The notes under the pieces are model-generated. The model ran no database searches, was not told where the DNA came from, and saw only the letters and a list, made by a program, of their open reading frames with translations. DNA of 11,456 nt from Bacillota bacterium (GTDB lineage: Bacteria; Bacillota; Clostridia; Oscillospirales; Oscillospiraceae): assembly GCA_023406225.1 (NCBI GenBank), contig JAEXWS010000130.1, positions 1-11,456 of the forward strand. Direction: 5' to 3'. The position numbers and the translations under genes were made by a program. Positions 1 to 6,542 of the stretch are shown here, piece after piece. Numbering within the stretch: the stretch's first letter is position 1; each line of letters opens with the position of its first letter.

Positions 1-30
1 GTCTGGCGGACCGTGGAAGCGCTGCTCTGA
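1..30 (+). CDS. 3' end of an upstream plus-strand gene (partial, tentative)
   Basis: The first ten codons of frame 1 read V-W-R-T-V-E-A-L-L followed by TGA at 28-30, with codon choice typical of the neighbouring genes. A palindromic terminator lies 24 bases beyond the stop, as expected for a gene ending here and converging on the minus-strand gene at 91-294. Nine residues are too few to assign a product. It could also be chance, because the other frames are open through this stretch. Confidence 0.35.
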   Translation, partial: VWRTVEALL

Positions 31-53
31 GCCTGTCCCGCCGCCGGGGGGCG

Positions 54-80
54 AAAATGGGACGCGCCGCGTCCCATTTT
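54..80. terminator. Bidirectional intrinsic terminator
   Basis: A perfect 12-bp inverted repeat (54-65 and 69-80, loop GCC) begins with AAAA and ends with TTTT, so it reads as an A-tract/stem/T-tract terminator on both strands. It lies 10 bases past the stop of the minus-strand Gly/Cys-rich gene and 23 bases past the possible plus-strand stop at 28-30. It therefore probably serves both convergent genes. Confidence 0.75.
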
Positions 81-90
81 GCCGGTTCCG

Positions 91-294
91 TCAGCAGCAG
101 GTGCTGCATCCGTCGTTGCAGCCGCAGCCGCAGTTATTGCCGCATCCACAGCCGCAATTGTTGCCGCAGCCGCATCCGCAGCCGCTGCCGCCCCAGGACC
201 CACCCCAGGAGCCGCCGCAGCAGCAGCAAACCAGGACAATGATGATGATGAGCCACAGGCAGGAACCGTTGTTGTTTCCGTTGTTAAAGCACAT
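91..294 (-). CDS. Small Gly/Cys-rich protein with one hydrophobic segment
   Basis: This 67-residue protein contains 18 cysteines. An Asn-rich start (residues 1-10) leads into a hydrophobic stretch, LWLIIIIVLV (13-22), directly followed by four cysteines (23-26), then GGSW repeats and an eight-residue repeat CGCGCGNN (39-46 and 47-54, a partial third copy at 55-60), ending in CSTCC. The gene is supported by a strong site on the minus strand (GAGGTG, nine bases before ATG) and by the palindromic terminator just past its TGA. A TAGAAT box at 319-324 on the minus strand could be its -10 element, although no good -35 is seen. Similar Gly/Cys-rich mini-proteins are often annotated as hypothetical in Clostridia. 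Their function is unknown: metal binding, disulfide cross-linking or a membrane-tethered peptide are all possible. The plus-strand Ala/Pro-rich frames across the same DNA are shadows of this repeat. Confidence 0.6.
   Translation of the reverse strand: MCFNNGNNNGSCLWLIIIIVLVCCCCGGSWGGSWGGSGCGCGCGNNCGCGCGNNCGCGCNDGCSTCC
133..180 (-). repeat. 24-bp imperfect tandem repeat inside the Gly/Cys-rich gene
   Basis: Two adjacent 24-bp units encode the same octapeptide CGCGCGNN, and a shorter third unit follows at 115-132. The repeat explains the low-complexity open frames seen on both strands. Slippage could make its copy number vary between strains. Confidence 0.55.
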
Positions 295-443
295 TTGATC
301 GTCACCTCGCTTTGAGACATTCTATGCGCGGGATTCCGTTTGGGGGCCTGACCATTGAAAAAATCTTGAGCGAAAAGAAAAGACCGGAAGTTTCGGACCG
401 ATTCCGGCAGAGTTCCGCCGGATCGGAGAGTTTGGAGGTTCAT

Positions 444-1628
444 ATGGCAGAGTACAAAAAGGGGGACACCACCGGCTGGGACGCCCGGCAGGTGCGCCGA
501 TCCCAGTCGAAGCAGGACCCGTGGTGGGCGGAGGGCGGTTCGGGAGCGAATCCTCCGTCGGCCCGCCGCCGGAAAAAGCGCCGCCGCTTCTTCAATCCCC
601 TCACCTATATCCTGTTCGTCCTGATCGTCTCCGCCATCCTGGCGGGGGTGGGCTGGCTGCTGGCCAGCGATTTGTGCGCGTTCAATAAGGACTATATCAC
701 CACCACGGTCGAGATCACGGCGGACGACACGGTGGGGTCCGTGGCCGATAAGCTGCATGACGCGGGGCTGATCAAGTACAAGTGGTTTTTCCGCCTGTTC
801 GCGTCCGTCGCCCATGCCGATGAGAAGATCGGCACCGGCACCTATGAGCTGAACACCGATATGGACTACCGCGCCTTGATCGTGGGGATGCGGAACGCCT
901 CCGGCAACCTGAATTCCGACACGGTCCGCGTCACCATCCCGGAGGGCTACACCGTGGCCCAGACCATCGCGCTGCTGGCCAAAAACGGGGTCAACACGGA
1001 GGAGGCGCTCCTGGAGGCCGCAAAGACCGCCACCTTTGACTATGATTATATCGACAACAGGTCCGAGGACATCAGCCGCCTGGAGGGCTACCTCTTCCCG
1101 GACACCTATGATTTCTACGTGAACGAGAAGCCCGCCAACGCCCTGAACCGCCTCATCCGCAACTTTAACAGCAAGATCGACGGGGACCTGCTGGCCCAGT
1201 CGGAGGCCCGGGGGTACGATCTGAAGAAGATCGTCATCATCGCCTCCCTGATCGAAAAAGAGACGGACGGCACCGACCAGAGCAAGATCGCGTCCGTCAT
1301 CTATAACCGCCTGGACGGCCCCGGCGACAAGGGCGGCACCTACGGGATGCTCCAGATCGACGCGGCGCTGCTGTACGCCCTGCCGGACCACGAGGGCGCC
1401 ATCACCAATGCGGACAAGCAGACGGACTCCAAGTACAACCTCTACAAGTACGCGGGCCTGCCGCCCACGGCCATCGCAAACCCGGGCCTTGCCTCCATCG
1501 AAGCGGCCCTGGAGCCCGACGCCACGGGTTTCTATTACTACGCCCTGGGCAAGGACGGAAGACACCACTTCTCCGCCACCCTGGCCGAGCACAACGCCTT
1601 TTTGAACAGTGGAGAATATGGCGGGTAA
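444..1628 (+). CDS. mltG: Endolytic murein transglycosylase MltG (YceG family)
   Basis: MltG cleaves nascent peptidoglycan glycan strands at the outer face of the cytoplasmic membrane and is thought to terminate their elongation. The 394-residue protein has a basic cytoplasmic tail with an RRRKKRRR stop-transfer cluster (41-48), one membrane helix (about 51-75), then an extracytoplasmic LysM-like subdomain and the YceG catalytic domain. Family motifs are clear: LEGYLFPDTYDF from residue 213; ASLIEKET, in which Glu271 matches the catalytic Glu218 of the E. coli enzyme; VIYNRL; LQIDAALLYAL; then YAGLPPTAIANPGL and the C-terminal HHFSATLAEHN. The start at 444 is chosen because GGAGG lies five bases upstream. 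The in-frame ATG at 312 has no such site and would run into the promoter region of the divergent small gene. It is the first gene of an operon and overlaps the next gene by 11 bases. Confidence 0.95.
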   Translation: MAEYKKGDTTGWDARQVRRSQSKQDPWWAEGGSGANPPSARRRKKRRRFFNPLTYILFVLIVSAILAGVGWLLASDLCAFNKDYITTTVEITADDTVGSVADKLHDAGLIKYKWFFRLFASVAHADEKIGTGTYELNTDMDYRALIVGMRNASGNLNSDTVRVTIPEGYTVAQTIALLAKNGVNTEEALLEAAKTATFDYDYIDNRSEDISRLEGYLFPDTYDFYVNEKPANALNRLIRNFNSKIDGDLLAQSEARGYDLKKIVIIASLIEKETDGTDQSKIASVIYNRLDGPGDKGGTYGMLQIDAALLYALPDHEGAITNADKQTDSKYNLYKYAGLPPTAIANPGLASIEAALEPDATGFYYYALGKDGRHHFSATLAEHNAFLNSGEYGG

Positions 1629-2841
1629 GCGGCCGGAGCTTCTGGCGCCGGCCGGGGATATGGAGCGGCTGCGCATGGCCGTCGCCTACGGGGCGGACGC
1701 GGTGTATCTGGCGGGCGCCAGCTTCGGCATGCGGGCCTTCGCCGGGAATTTCACAGAGGACGAGCTCCGCGCGGCGGCGGCCTTTGCCCACAGCCGCGGC
1801 GTGCGGGTCCACTGCACCATCAACACCATGCCCCGCTGCGACGAGGTCGCCCGGCTCCCGGCCCATCTGGAGCTGCTGAACGACGCGGGGGTGGACGCCC
1901 TGATCGTGGCGGACCTGGGCGCCTTTACCCTGGCGGGGCGGTATGCGCCCCGCTGCCAGCGGCATATTTCCACCCAGGCCAGCGTCTGCAATTATGAGAC
2001 GGCCCGGGCCTGGCGGGACCTGGGCGCGTCCCGGGTCATCCTGGCCAGGGAGCTGAGCCTTGAGGAGATCGCCGTCATCCGGGAAAAGACGCCGCCGGAG
2101 CTGGAGATCGAGGCATTCGTCCATGGGGCTATGTGCGTCAGCTACTCCGGCCGGTGCCTGCTCTCCAACTATATGACCGGCCGGGATTCCAGCCGGGGCG
2201 CCTGCGCCCAGCCCTGCCGATACCGGTACGCCCTGGTGGAGGAGAAGCGCCCCGGGGAGTTTTTCCCCATCGAAGAGGACGGGCAGGGGTCTTACATCCT
2301 GAATTCCCGGGACATGTGCATGATCGACCATCTGGACGATCTCCTCGCTGTGGGATTGGACAGCCTGAAGATCGAGGGCAGAGCCAAATCCGCCTATTAC
2401 GCCGCCGTCGTCACCGGGGCGTACCGCCACTGTCTGGACGACGCCCTGGCGGGGCGGCCCCCGGACCCCGTCTGGCGGAACGAGGTGGAGCACGTCAGCC
2501 ACCGGCCCTACTCCACAGGCTTTTATTACGGAGAGCCGGGACAGTATTTTGAGACTTCCCGGTATGTTCGAAACTGGCAAGTAACAGCGCTTGTCACAGA
2601 CTGCGACGCAGATGGAAACGCCACGCTCTCCCTGCGGAACAAGTTCCGGGCCGGGGATGAGGTGGAGCTGACGGGGCCGGACCTGCAGCCCTTTTCCATG
2701 ACGGTCCCCGTCATGACGGACGCGGCGGGCGCGCCGCTGGAGGAGCCCCGCACGCCCCAGATGCTTTTCCATATGAAACTTCCGCGGGCGGTGCCGGCTT
2801 TGACGCTGGTGCGCCGCGCGGTGGAACTATCAGCCAAATGA
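1618..2841 (+). CDS. trhP: U32 family protein, probable tRNA 5-hydroxyuridine synthase TrhP
   Basis: U32 proteins of this type (B. subtilis YrrN/YrrO, E. coli YegQ, now TrhP) are needed for prephenate-dependent hydroxylation of uridine 34 in certain tRNAs, despite the old peptidase name. The sequence opens with the family start PELLAPAGD and DAVYLAG. It carries the U32 signature around FVHGAMCVSYSGRC, with four cysteines at 173, 180, 196 and 200 (C-x6-C-x15-C-x3-C) of the kind proposed to hold an Fe-S cluster. LNSRDMCMIDHL and LDSLKIEGRAKSAYY follow, then a C-terminal beta-rich U32_C domain from about 320. At 407 residues it resembles long YrrO-type members. Adjacency to mltG matches the B. 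subtilis yrrL-yrrM-yrrN-yrrO order, although no methyltransferase or second U32 gene is present here. The start is either ATG 1618 (GGAG only three bases upstream) or GTG 1609 (no good site). The next gene is 13 bases on. Confidence 0.88.
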   Translation: MAGKRPELLAPAGDMERLRMAVAYGADAVYLAGASFGMRAFAGNFTEDELRAAAAFAHSRGVRVHCTINTMPRCDEVARLPAHLELLNDAGVDALIVADLGAFTLAGRYAPRCQRHISTQASVCNYETARAWRDLGASRVILARELSLEEIAVIREKTPPELEIEAFVHGAMCVSYSGRCLLSNYMTGRDSSRGACAQPCRYRYALVEEKRPGEFFPIEEDGQGSYILNSRDMCMIDHLDDLLAVGLDSLKIEGRAKSAYYAAVVTGAYRHCLDDALAGRPPDPVWRNEVEHVSHRPYSTGFYYGEPGQYFETSRYVRNWQVTALVTDCDADGNATLSLRNKFRAGDEVELTGPDLQPFSMTVPVMTDAAGAPLEEPRTPQMLFHMKLPRAVPALTLVRRAVELSAK

Positions 2842-2854
2842 GAAGGAGAACGAT

Positions 2855-4252
2855 ATGAACGCAGACGTTGTCATCGTCGGCGCCGGCCCCGCCGGCATTT
2901 TCACCGCGCTGGAGATGATCCGGAAGGGGAGCCGCCAGAAGATCGTCATGGTGGAGAAGGGCCAGAGCGTGGAAAAGCGCCACTGTCCCAAGGACAAGAC
3001 CCGCAAGTGCATGAACTGCAAGCCCTACTGCCATATCACCACCGGCTTTTCCGGCGCGGGGGCCTTCTCCGACGGAAAGCTGTCTTTGAGCTACGAGGTG
3101 GGCGGCGACCTGCCCACCCTCATCGGGGAGGACGTGGCCCAGGAGACCATTTACTACGCCGACCAGATCTATCTGGAATTCGGCGCGGACAGCCATATCG
3201 AGGGCCTGGAGCATGAGGAGGAGCGGAAGGACATCCGCAAGCGGGCCATCCAGGCGGGGCTGAAGCTGGTGGACTGCCCCATCCGCCACATGGGTACGGA
3301 GAAGGCCCAGGATATTTACCTGGGCATCGAGCGCTACCTCCTGGAAAACGGCGTGGAGATGTACTTCGGCTATGAGTGCGGCAATCTGATCCTGGAAAAC
3401 GACGTGTGCAGGGGCGTTTCCATCTCCGACGGCAAGACCGATCTGGAGATCTACGCCAAGCACACCGTGGTCGCCACGGGCCGCCGGGGCGCGGACTGGC
3501 TGGAAAAGCTCTGTGCCGAGCACAACATCGCCCACAACCCCGGCACCGTGGATATCGGCGTCCGGGTGGAGGTCCGCAACGAGATCATGGAGACGGTGAA
3601 CCGGGTGCTGTACGAATCCAAGCTGGTGGGCTACCCCCGGCCCTTCAAGAACAAGGTCCGCACCTTCTGCCAGAACCCCGGCGGCTTCGTCAGCCAGGAG
3701 AATTACGACAACGACCTGGCGGTGGTGAACGGCCATTCCTACAAGGATTTGAAAACGGACAATACCAACCTGGCCATCCTCTGCTCCCATAATTTCTCCG
3801 TGCCCTTCAACCAGCCCATCGCATACGCCCAGAAGGTGGGCGAGCTGACCAACATGCTGGGCGCGGGACACATCCTGGTCCAGCGGTTCGGGGATATCCT
3901 GGACGGAAAGCGCACCTGGCCCAAGGAGCTGGCCCAGTCCAACATCAAGCCCACCCTGCCGGACGCCGTGGCGGGCGACATCACCGCCGCCATGCCCTAC
4001 CGGGCCATGCTGAACATCATCGGTTTCATCCAGGCCATGGACCATGTGGTGCCCGGCTTCGCCTCCACGGAGACGCTGCTCTACTCCCCGGAGCTGAAGT
4101 TTTATTCCAACCGGGTGAAGATGGATACGGACTTCAACACCAGCCTCCAGGGGCTCCACTGCCTGGGCGACAGCTCCGGCTGGACCCGCGGGCTGATGAT
4201 GGCCTCCGTGATGGGCGTTCTCATGGGGCGGACCATCGCAAAAGAGGGCTGA
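2855..4252 (+). CDS. FAD-dependent dehydrogenase, COG2509 type
   Basis: This 465-residue flavoprotein has an N-terminal Rossmann FAD motif, VVIVGAGPAG (residues 5-14), an acidic strand end VMVEKG (31-36) and a C-terminal FAD-contact region, GDSSGWTRGLMMASVMGVLMGR. Four cysteines, at 44, 52, 55 and 59, immediately precede the GFSGAGAFSDGKLS segment. That cysteine/GAGAFSDGK arrangement is typical of the uncharacterised 'FAD-dependent dehydrogenase' group common in Clostridia. Whether the cysteines bind metal or are redox-active is not known. GCQ/anaerobic geranylgeranyl reductase-like and NAD(FAD) oxidoreductase names may also be applied to it. GGAG lies in AGAAGGAG, six bases before ATG. It is the last gene of the mltG operon and is closed by the terminator at 4267-4296. 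No electron donor or substrate can be deduced from the neighbours. Confidence 0.85.
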   Translation: MNADVVIVGAGPAGIFTALEMIRKGSRQKIVMVEKGQSVEKRHCPKDKTRKCMNCKPYCHITTGFSGAGAFSDGKLSLSYEVGGDLPTLIGEDVAQETIYYADQIYLEFGADSHIEGLEHEEERKDIRKRAIQAGLKLVDCPIRHMGTEKAQDIYLGIERYLLENGVEMYFGYECGNLILENDVCRGVSISDGKTDLEIYAKHTVVATGRRGADWLEKLCAEHNIAHNPGTVDIGVRVEVRNEIMETVNRVLYESKLVGYPRPFKNKVRTFCQNPGGFVSQENYDNDLAVVNGHSYKDLKTDNTNLAILCSHNFSVPFNQPIAYAQKVGELTNMLGAGHILVQRFGDILDGKRTWPKELAQSNIKPTLPDAVAGDITAAMPYRAMLNIIGFIQAMDHVVPGFASTETLLYSPELKFYSNRVKMDTDFNTSLQGLHCLGDSSGWTRGLMMASVMGVLMGRTIAKEG

Positions 4253-4262
4253 ATCGGCCGTG

Positions 4263-4296
4263 AAAAGGCCGCCGGAGCCTCCCGGCGGCCTTTTTT
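4263..4296 (+). terminator. Intrinsic terminator of the mltG operon
   Basis: A nine-bp perfect GC stem (4267-4275 with 4282-4290, loop AGCCTC) is preceded by AAAA and followed by six T residues, 14 bases after the stop of the FAD dehydrogenase gene. The 65 bases from here to the next start codon show only the ribosome-binding site of the YeiH-family gene. Confidence 0.9.
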
Positions 4297-4361
4297 ACGC
4301 AGCCAGCGGAGCGGAAGCGTCCGCCGGATAACAAGAAGAGTAAACATGGAGGAGTCCGTAT

Positions 4362-5381
4362 ATGGAAAAATTGAAAAAAGATCTGCCCGGCGTTTTGGTC
4401 TGCCTGGCGCTGGCTGTGCCCGCCTGGCTGCTGGGCAGACGTTTCGAGGTGGTGGGCGGTCCGGTGTTCGCCATTTTGCTGGGCATGGTAGTCGCGCTTT
4501 TTTGGAAGGACCAGGGCAGGGCCAGGTCCGGTGTTACATATACCTCAAAAAAGATCTTGCAGCTTGCGGTGATCCTGCTGGGCTTCGGCATGAACCTGAG
4601 CAGCGTGCTGAAGGTGGGCGGGCAGTCCCTGCCCATCATCGTCTCCACCATCGCGACGTCCCTGGTCGTGTCCTTCGTCCTCTATAAGGCCATGCATATG
4701 GACGCTAACATCTCCACGCTGATCGGCGTCGGCTCCTCCATCTGCGGAGGGTCCGCCATCGCGGCCACCGCCCCGGTCATCGGCGCGGACGACGAGGAGA
4801 TCGCCCAGGCCATCTCCGTCATCTTCCTGTTCAATGTCATCGCCGCCTTGATCTTCCCGACCCTGGGCGGCGTGCTGGGCCTCTCCAACGAGGGCTTCGG
4901 CCTCTTCGCGGGTACGGCGGTAAACGACACGTCCTCCGTCACCGCGGCGGCGGCCGCCTGGGACGGGATGCATCCCGGCGCCAACACCCTGGATACCGCC
5001 GCCATTGTTAAGATGACACGGACCCTGGCCATCATCCCCATCACCCTGGTCCTGGCCCTGCGGCGGGCAAGGCAGGAGGAGGCGGAAGAGGTCGCCAGCG
5101 GCGCCAAGGTGGACCTCAAGAAGATTTTCCCCTGGTTCGTGCTGCTGTTCCTGCTGGCCTCCATCGTCACCACCGTCCTGCCCATTCCGGCGGCTGTGGT
5201 GAGCCTTTTGAAAAACGCCAGCAAGTTCTTCATCGTCATGGCCATGGCGGCCATCGGACTGAACACGGACCTTGTCAAGCTGGTGAAGACCGGCGGTAAG
5301 CCGATCTTCATGGGCTTTTGCTGCTGGGCGGCCATCTCGCTGGTCAGTCTGGGCGTCCAGCACCTGATCGGGGTCTGGTGA
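4362..5381 (+). CDS. YeiH family putative sulfate exporter (UPF0324)
   Basis: A 339-residue multi-pass membrane protein with roughly nine or ten hydrophobic segments, which is the normal length for the YeiH/UPF0324 family. Diagnostic stretches are ILQLAVILLGFGMNLS (65-80), GVGSSICGGSAIAATAPVIG (122-141), LFAGTAVNDTSSVTAAA (181-197) followed by a KMTR turn, and a C-terminal FFIVMAMAAIGLNTDL. Family members are often labelled 'putative sulfate exporter' on thin evidence and the substrate is not established. GGAGGAG at 4348-4354, seven bases before ATG, fixes the start. The gene appears to be a single unit: a terminator lies upstream and no coupled gene downstream. The LysR regulator that sits beside yeiH in enterobacteria is absent. 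Confidence 0.88.
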   Translation: MEKLKKDLPGVLVCLALAVPAWLLGRRFEVVGGPVFAILLGMVVALFWKDQGRARSGVTYTSKKILQLAVILLGFGMNLSSVLKVGGQSLPIIVSTIATSLVVSFVLYKAMHMDANISTLIGVGSSICGGSAIAATAPVIGADDEEIAQAISVIFLFNVIAALIFPTLGGVLGLSNEGFGLFAGTAVNDTSSVTAAAAAWDGMHPGANTLDTAAIVKMTRTLAIIPITLVLALRRARQEEAEEVASGAKVDLKKIFPWFVLLFLLASIVTTVLPIPAAVVSLLKNASKFFIVMAMAAIGLNTDLVKLVKTGGKPIFMGFCCWAAISLVSLGVQHLIGVW

Positions 5382-5507
5382 GCGAAAAAACCCTGAAAAC
5401 ACGGGAGGGCAACCTCCGGTTGACAAACTTCCACCCGCCGCGTTCTTGCTTTGCGGCCCCCTGTGCGGTAGTCTTTTGGCATTCTTGAGAGAAAGGCTGC
5501 ATCCCAA

Positions 5508-6299
5508 ATGAATTTTTCAGAAAAATTGATCGGCCTCCGGCGGCGGGCTGGATTGTCCCAGGAGCAGCTTGCGGACCGGCTGGGAGTCACCCGGCAGTCC
5601 GTCAGCAAATGGGAGTCCGGCGCGGCCGCGCCGGAGCTTGCAAAGCTTATCGCCCTGTCGGAGATGTTCTGCGTCACGGTGGACTATCTGGTGAAGGATG
5701 ACTGGGAGGAAGCGGAGCCGTCCGGCGGGGCGGATACGGCCCGGCTGGAGGAGAAGGTAGACGACCTGGCCCGGTGCGTGAAGGGCCGTATCTACGCTTA
5801 CGACAGCAGGACGCGGCTCTTCGGACTGCCGCTGGTGTCCGTCCGCGTGGGATTTGTCCGGGGCCAGAGGCTGGCCTGGGAGAACGTGGCCAGGGGATTC
5901 ATCGCCATCGGAAACGCCGCCGTGGGCGTGGTGTCCATCGGCATCGTGGGCGTGGGGGTCGTCAGCCTGAGCATTCTGGCGGCGGGCGTTCTGGCCCTGG
6001 GCGCCGTGGCCATCGGGCTGATGGCCTTCGGCGTGGCGGCGGTGGGCTTTGCGGCAGTGGGGGTCTCCGCGCTGGGCATCTACGCCGGCGGCGTGGCGGC
6101 AGTTGGCCGGGAGATCGCCGTGGGCGTGGCCGCCGCCGCCAAAACGGCGGTGGGGCAGGAGGCGGCGGGCCAGAACATCCTCCTCTGGGGAGATGGGCTG
6201 ACCCGCGCCCAGGTGGAGGCGTTCCTGCTGGAACACTGTCCGGACCTGTGGCGGCCCCTGCTGCGGCTGTTCACGCTTCTGGGCGCGAATATCCAATAA
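5508..6299 (+). CDS. XRE-family HTH regulator with glycine-periodic hydrophobic C-terminal domain
   Basis: Residues 1-62 form a typical XRE/Cro helix-turn-helix DNA-binding domain (LRRRAGLSQEQLADRLGVTR, then SVSKWESG and VDYLVKDD). A short acidic linker and coiled stretch (about 67-90) lead to YDSRTRLFGLPLVSVRVG. From 131 to 200 there are 14 consecutive five-residue units of the form x-x-(A/S/G)-hydrophobic-G, for example FIAIG NAAVG VVSIG, with glycine in register at every fifth position except Ser155. The register then slips by one, and an amphipathic tail (about 222-263) follows. The same architecture, with the FGLPLV motif before the repeats, occurs in other clostridial XRE proteins. It is uncharacterised: the repeat block could be membrane-embedded or a stacked beta-type solenoid. 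The ribosome site is weak (AAAGG, 11 bases upstream). Target genes are unknown. Confidence 0.85.
   Translation: MNFSEKLIGLRRRAGLSQEQLADRLGVTRQSVSKWESGAAAPELAKLIALSEMFCVTVDYLVKDDWEEAEPSGGADTARLEEKVDDLARCVKGRIYAYDSRTRLFGLPLVSVRVGFVRGQRLAWENVARGFIAIGNAAVGVVSIGIVGVGVVSLSILAAGVLALGAVAIGLMAFGVAAVGFAAVGVSALGIYAGGVAAVGREIAVGVAAAAKTAVGQEAAGQNILLWGDGLTRAQVEAFLLEHCPDLWRPLLRLFTLLGANIQ
5898..6107 (+). repeat. Coding 15-bp periodicity: 14 pentapeptide units
   Basis: The 210 bases encode 14 in-phase units of five residues (residues 131-200 of the XRE protein), each ending in glycine except one serine. The nucleotide copies are diverged, so selection appears to act on the protein pattern. It is not a recent DNA duplication. 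Confidence 0.75.
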
Positions 6300-6302
6300 A
6301 AA

Positions 6303-6333
6303 AGGTTTCCCGGCCCAAAAAGCCGGGAAACCT
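6303..6333. terminator. Terminator hairpin 3' of the XRE gene, T tract displaced on the plus strand
   Basis: A 12-bp perfect stem (6303-6314 with 6322-6333, loop CCAAAAA) begins three bases after the XRE stop. On the minus strand it is followed by TTTTTT and is a complete terminator for minus-strand transcripts. On the plus strand it is followed by CAACCTGTCG, not T residues. The expected T tract, TTTTATTTT preceded by AAACC, is found about 200 bases away at 6536-6549, which suggests an insertion into the terminator. Confidence 0.75.
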
Positions 6334-6535
6334 CAACCTGTCGAAAAAGCCTCGCAGAGTTCGCGCCCGGAGGCGCGAAGAAAATCAAATTCATTTTCTC
6401 CGACGACATGTGCGTCGGAGAAAATACATTTCGGTCCGTAAGTGTGCGAACTGTCCGCTTACAGCGGACAGCGAGTGCGCGCGACGGGCCGCAGCCTACT
6501 CGAAAAAGTGCCTTCGGCACTTTTTCGACAGCCTC
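6333..6535. mobile_element. Multi-hairpin non-coding element, MITE/REP-like (tentative)
   Basis: This 203-bp stretch has no plausible gene. Near its ends are 12-bp inverted repeats (CTGTCGAAAAAG at 6338-6349 and its complement at 6520-6531), and AAACC flanks it on both sides (6328-6332 and 6536-6540). Inside are four hairpins: 6360-6379 (8-bp stem), 6393-6425 (13-bp stem), 6451-6471 (9-bp stem) and 6500-6528 (13-bp stem). Removing it and one AAACC copy joins the hairpin at 6303-6332 directly to TTTTATTTT, giving a textbook bidirectional terminator between the two convergent genes. No transposase is present, so mobility would depend on functions elsewhere. It may instead be a dispersed intergenic palindrome family. 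Only genome-wide copies would settle this. Confidence 0.5.
6500..6528. terminator. Bidirectional terminator-like hairpin within the 6.3-6.5 kb element
   Basis: A perfect 13-bp stem (6500-6512 with 6516-6528, loop TTC) has the form AAAAA-GTGCC-loop-GGCAC-TTTTT, so it could terminate transcription from either side. It is the first hairpin met after the stop of the minus-strand DUF5662 gene, 15 bases away. Confidence 0.65.
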
Positions 6536-6542
6536 AAACCTT

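Noticed and set aside
79..315. Plus-strand Ala/Val-rich frame with a GATDE-like tail
   Set aside because: It is the complement of the Cys/Gly repeat gene, has no ribosome site, and its composition follows from the repeat.
2711..4159. Long minus-strand frame opposite the FAD dehydrogenase, and similar ones opposite the U32, YeiH-family and XRE genes
   Set aside because: These are antisense shadows with the same biased composition. The plus-strand genes have family motifs and ribosome sites.
5420..5425. Perfect TTGACA upstream of the XRE gene as a promoter
   Set aside because: No -10-like hexamer lies 16-18 bases downstream (the sequence there is GTTCTTGC), so the match is probably chance.
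5898..6107. 15-bp periodicity as a DNA repeat array such as CRISPR or a minisatellite
   Set aside because: The nucleotide units are diverged and only the encoded pattern is kept, so it is a protein repeat.
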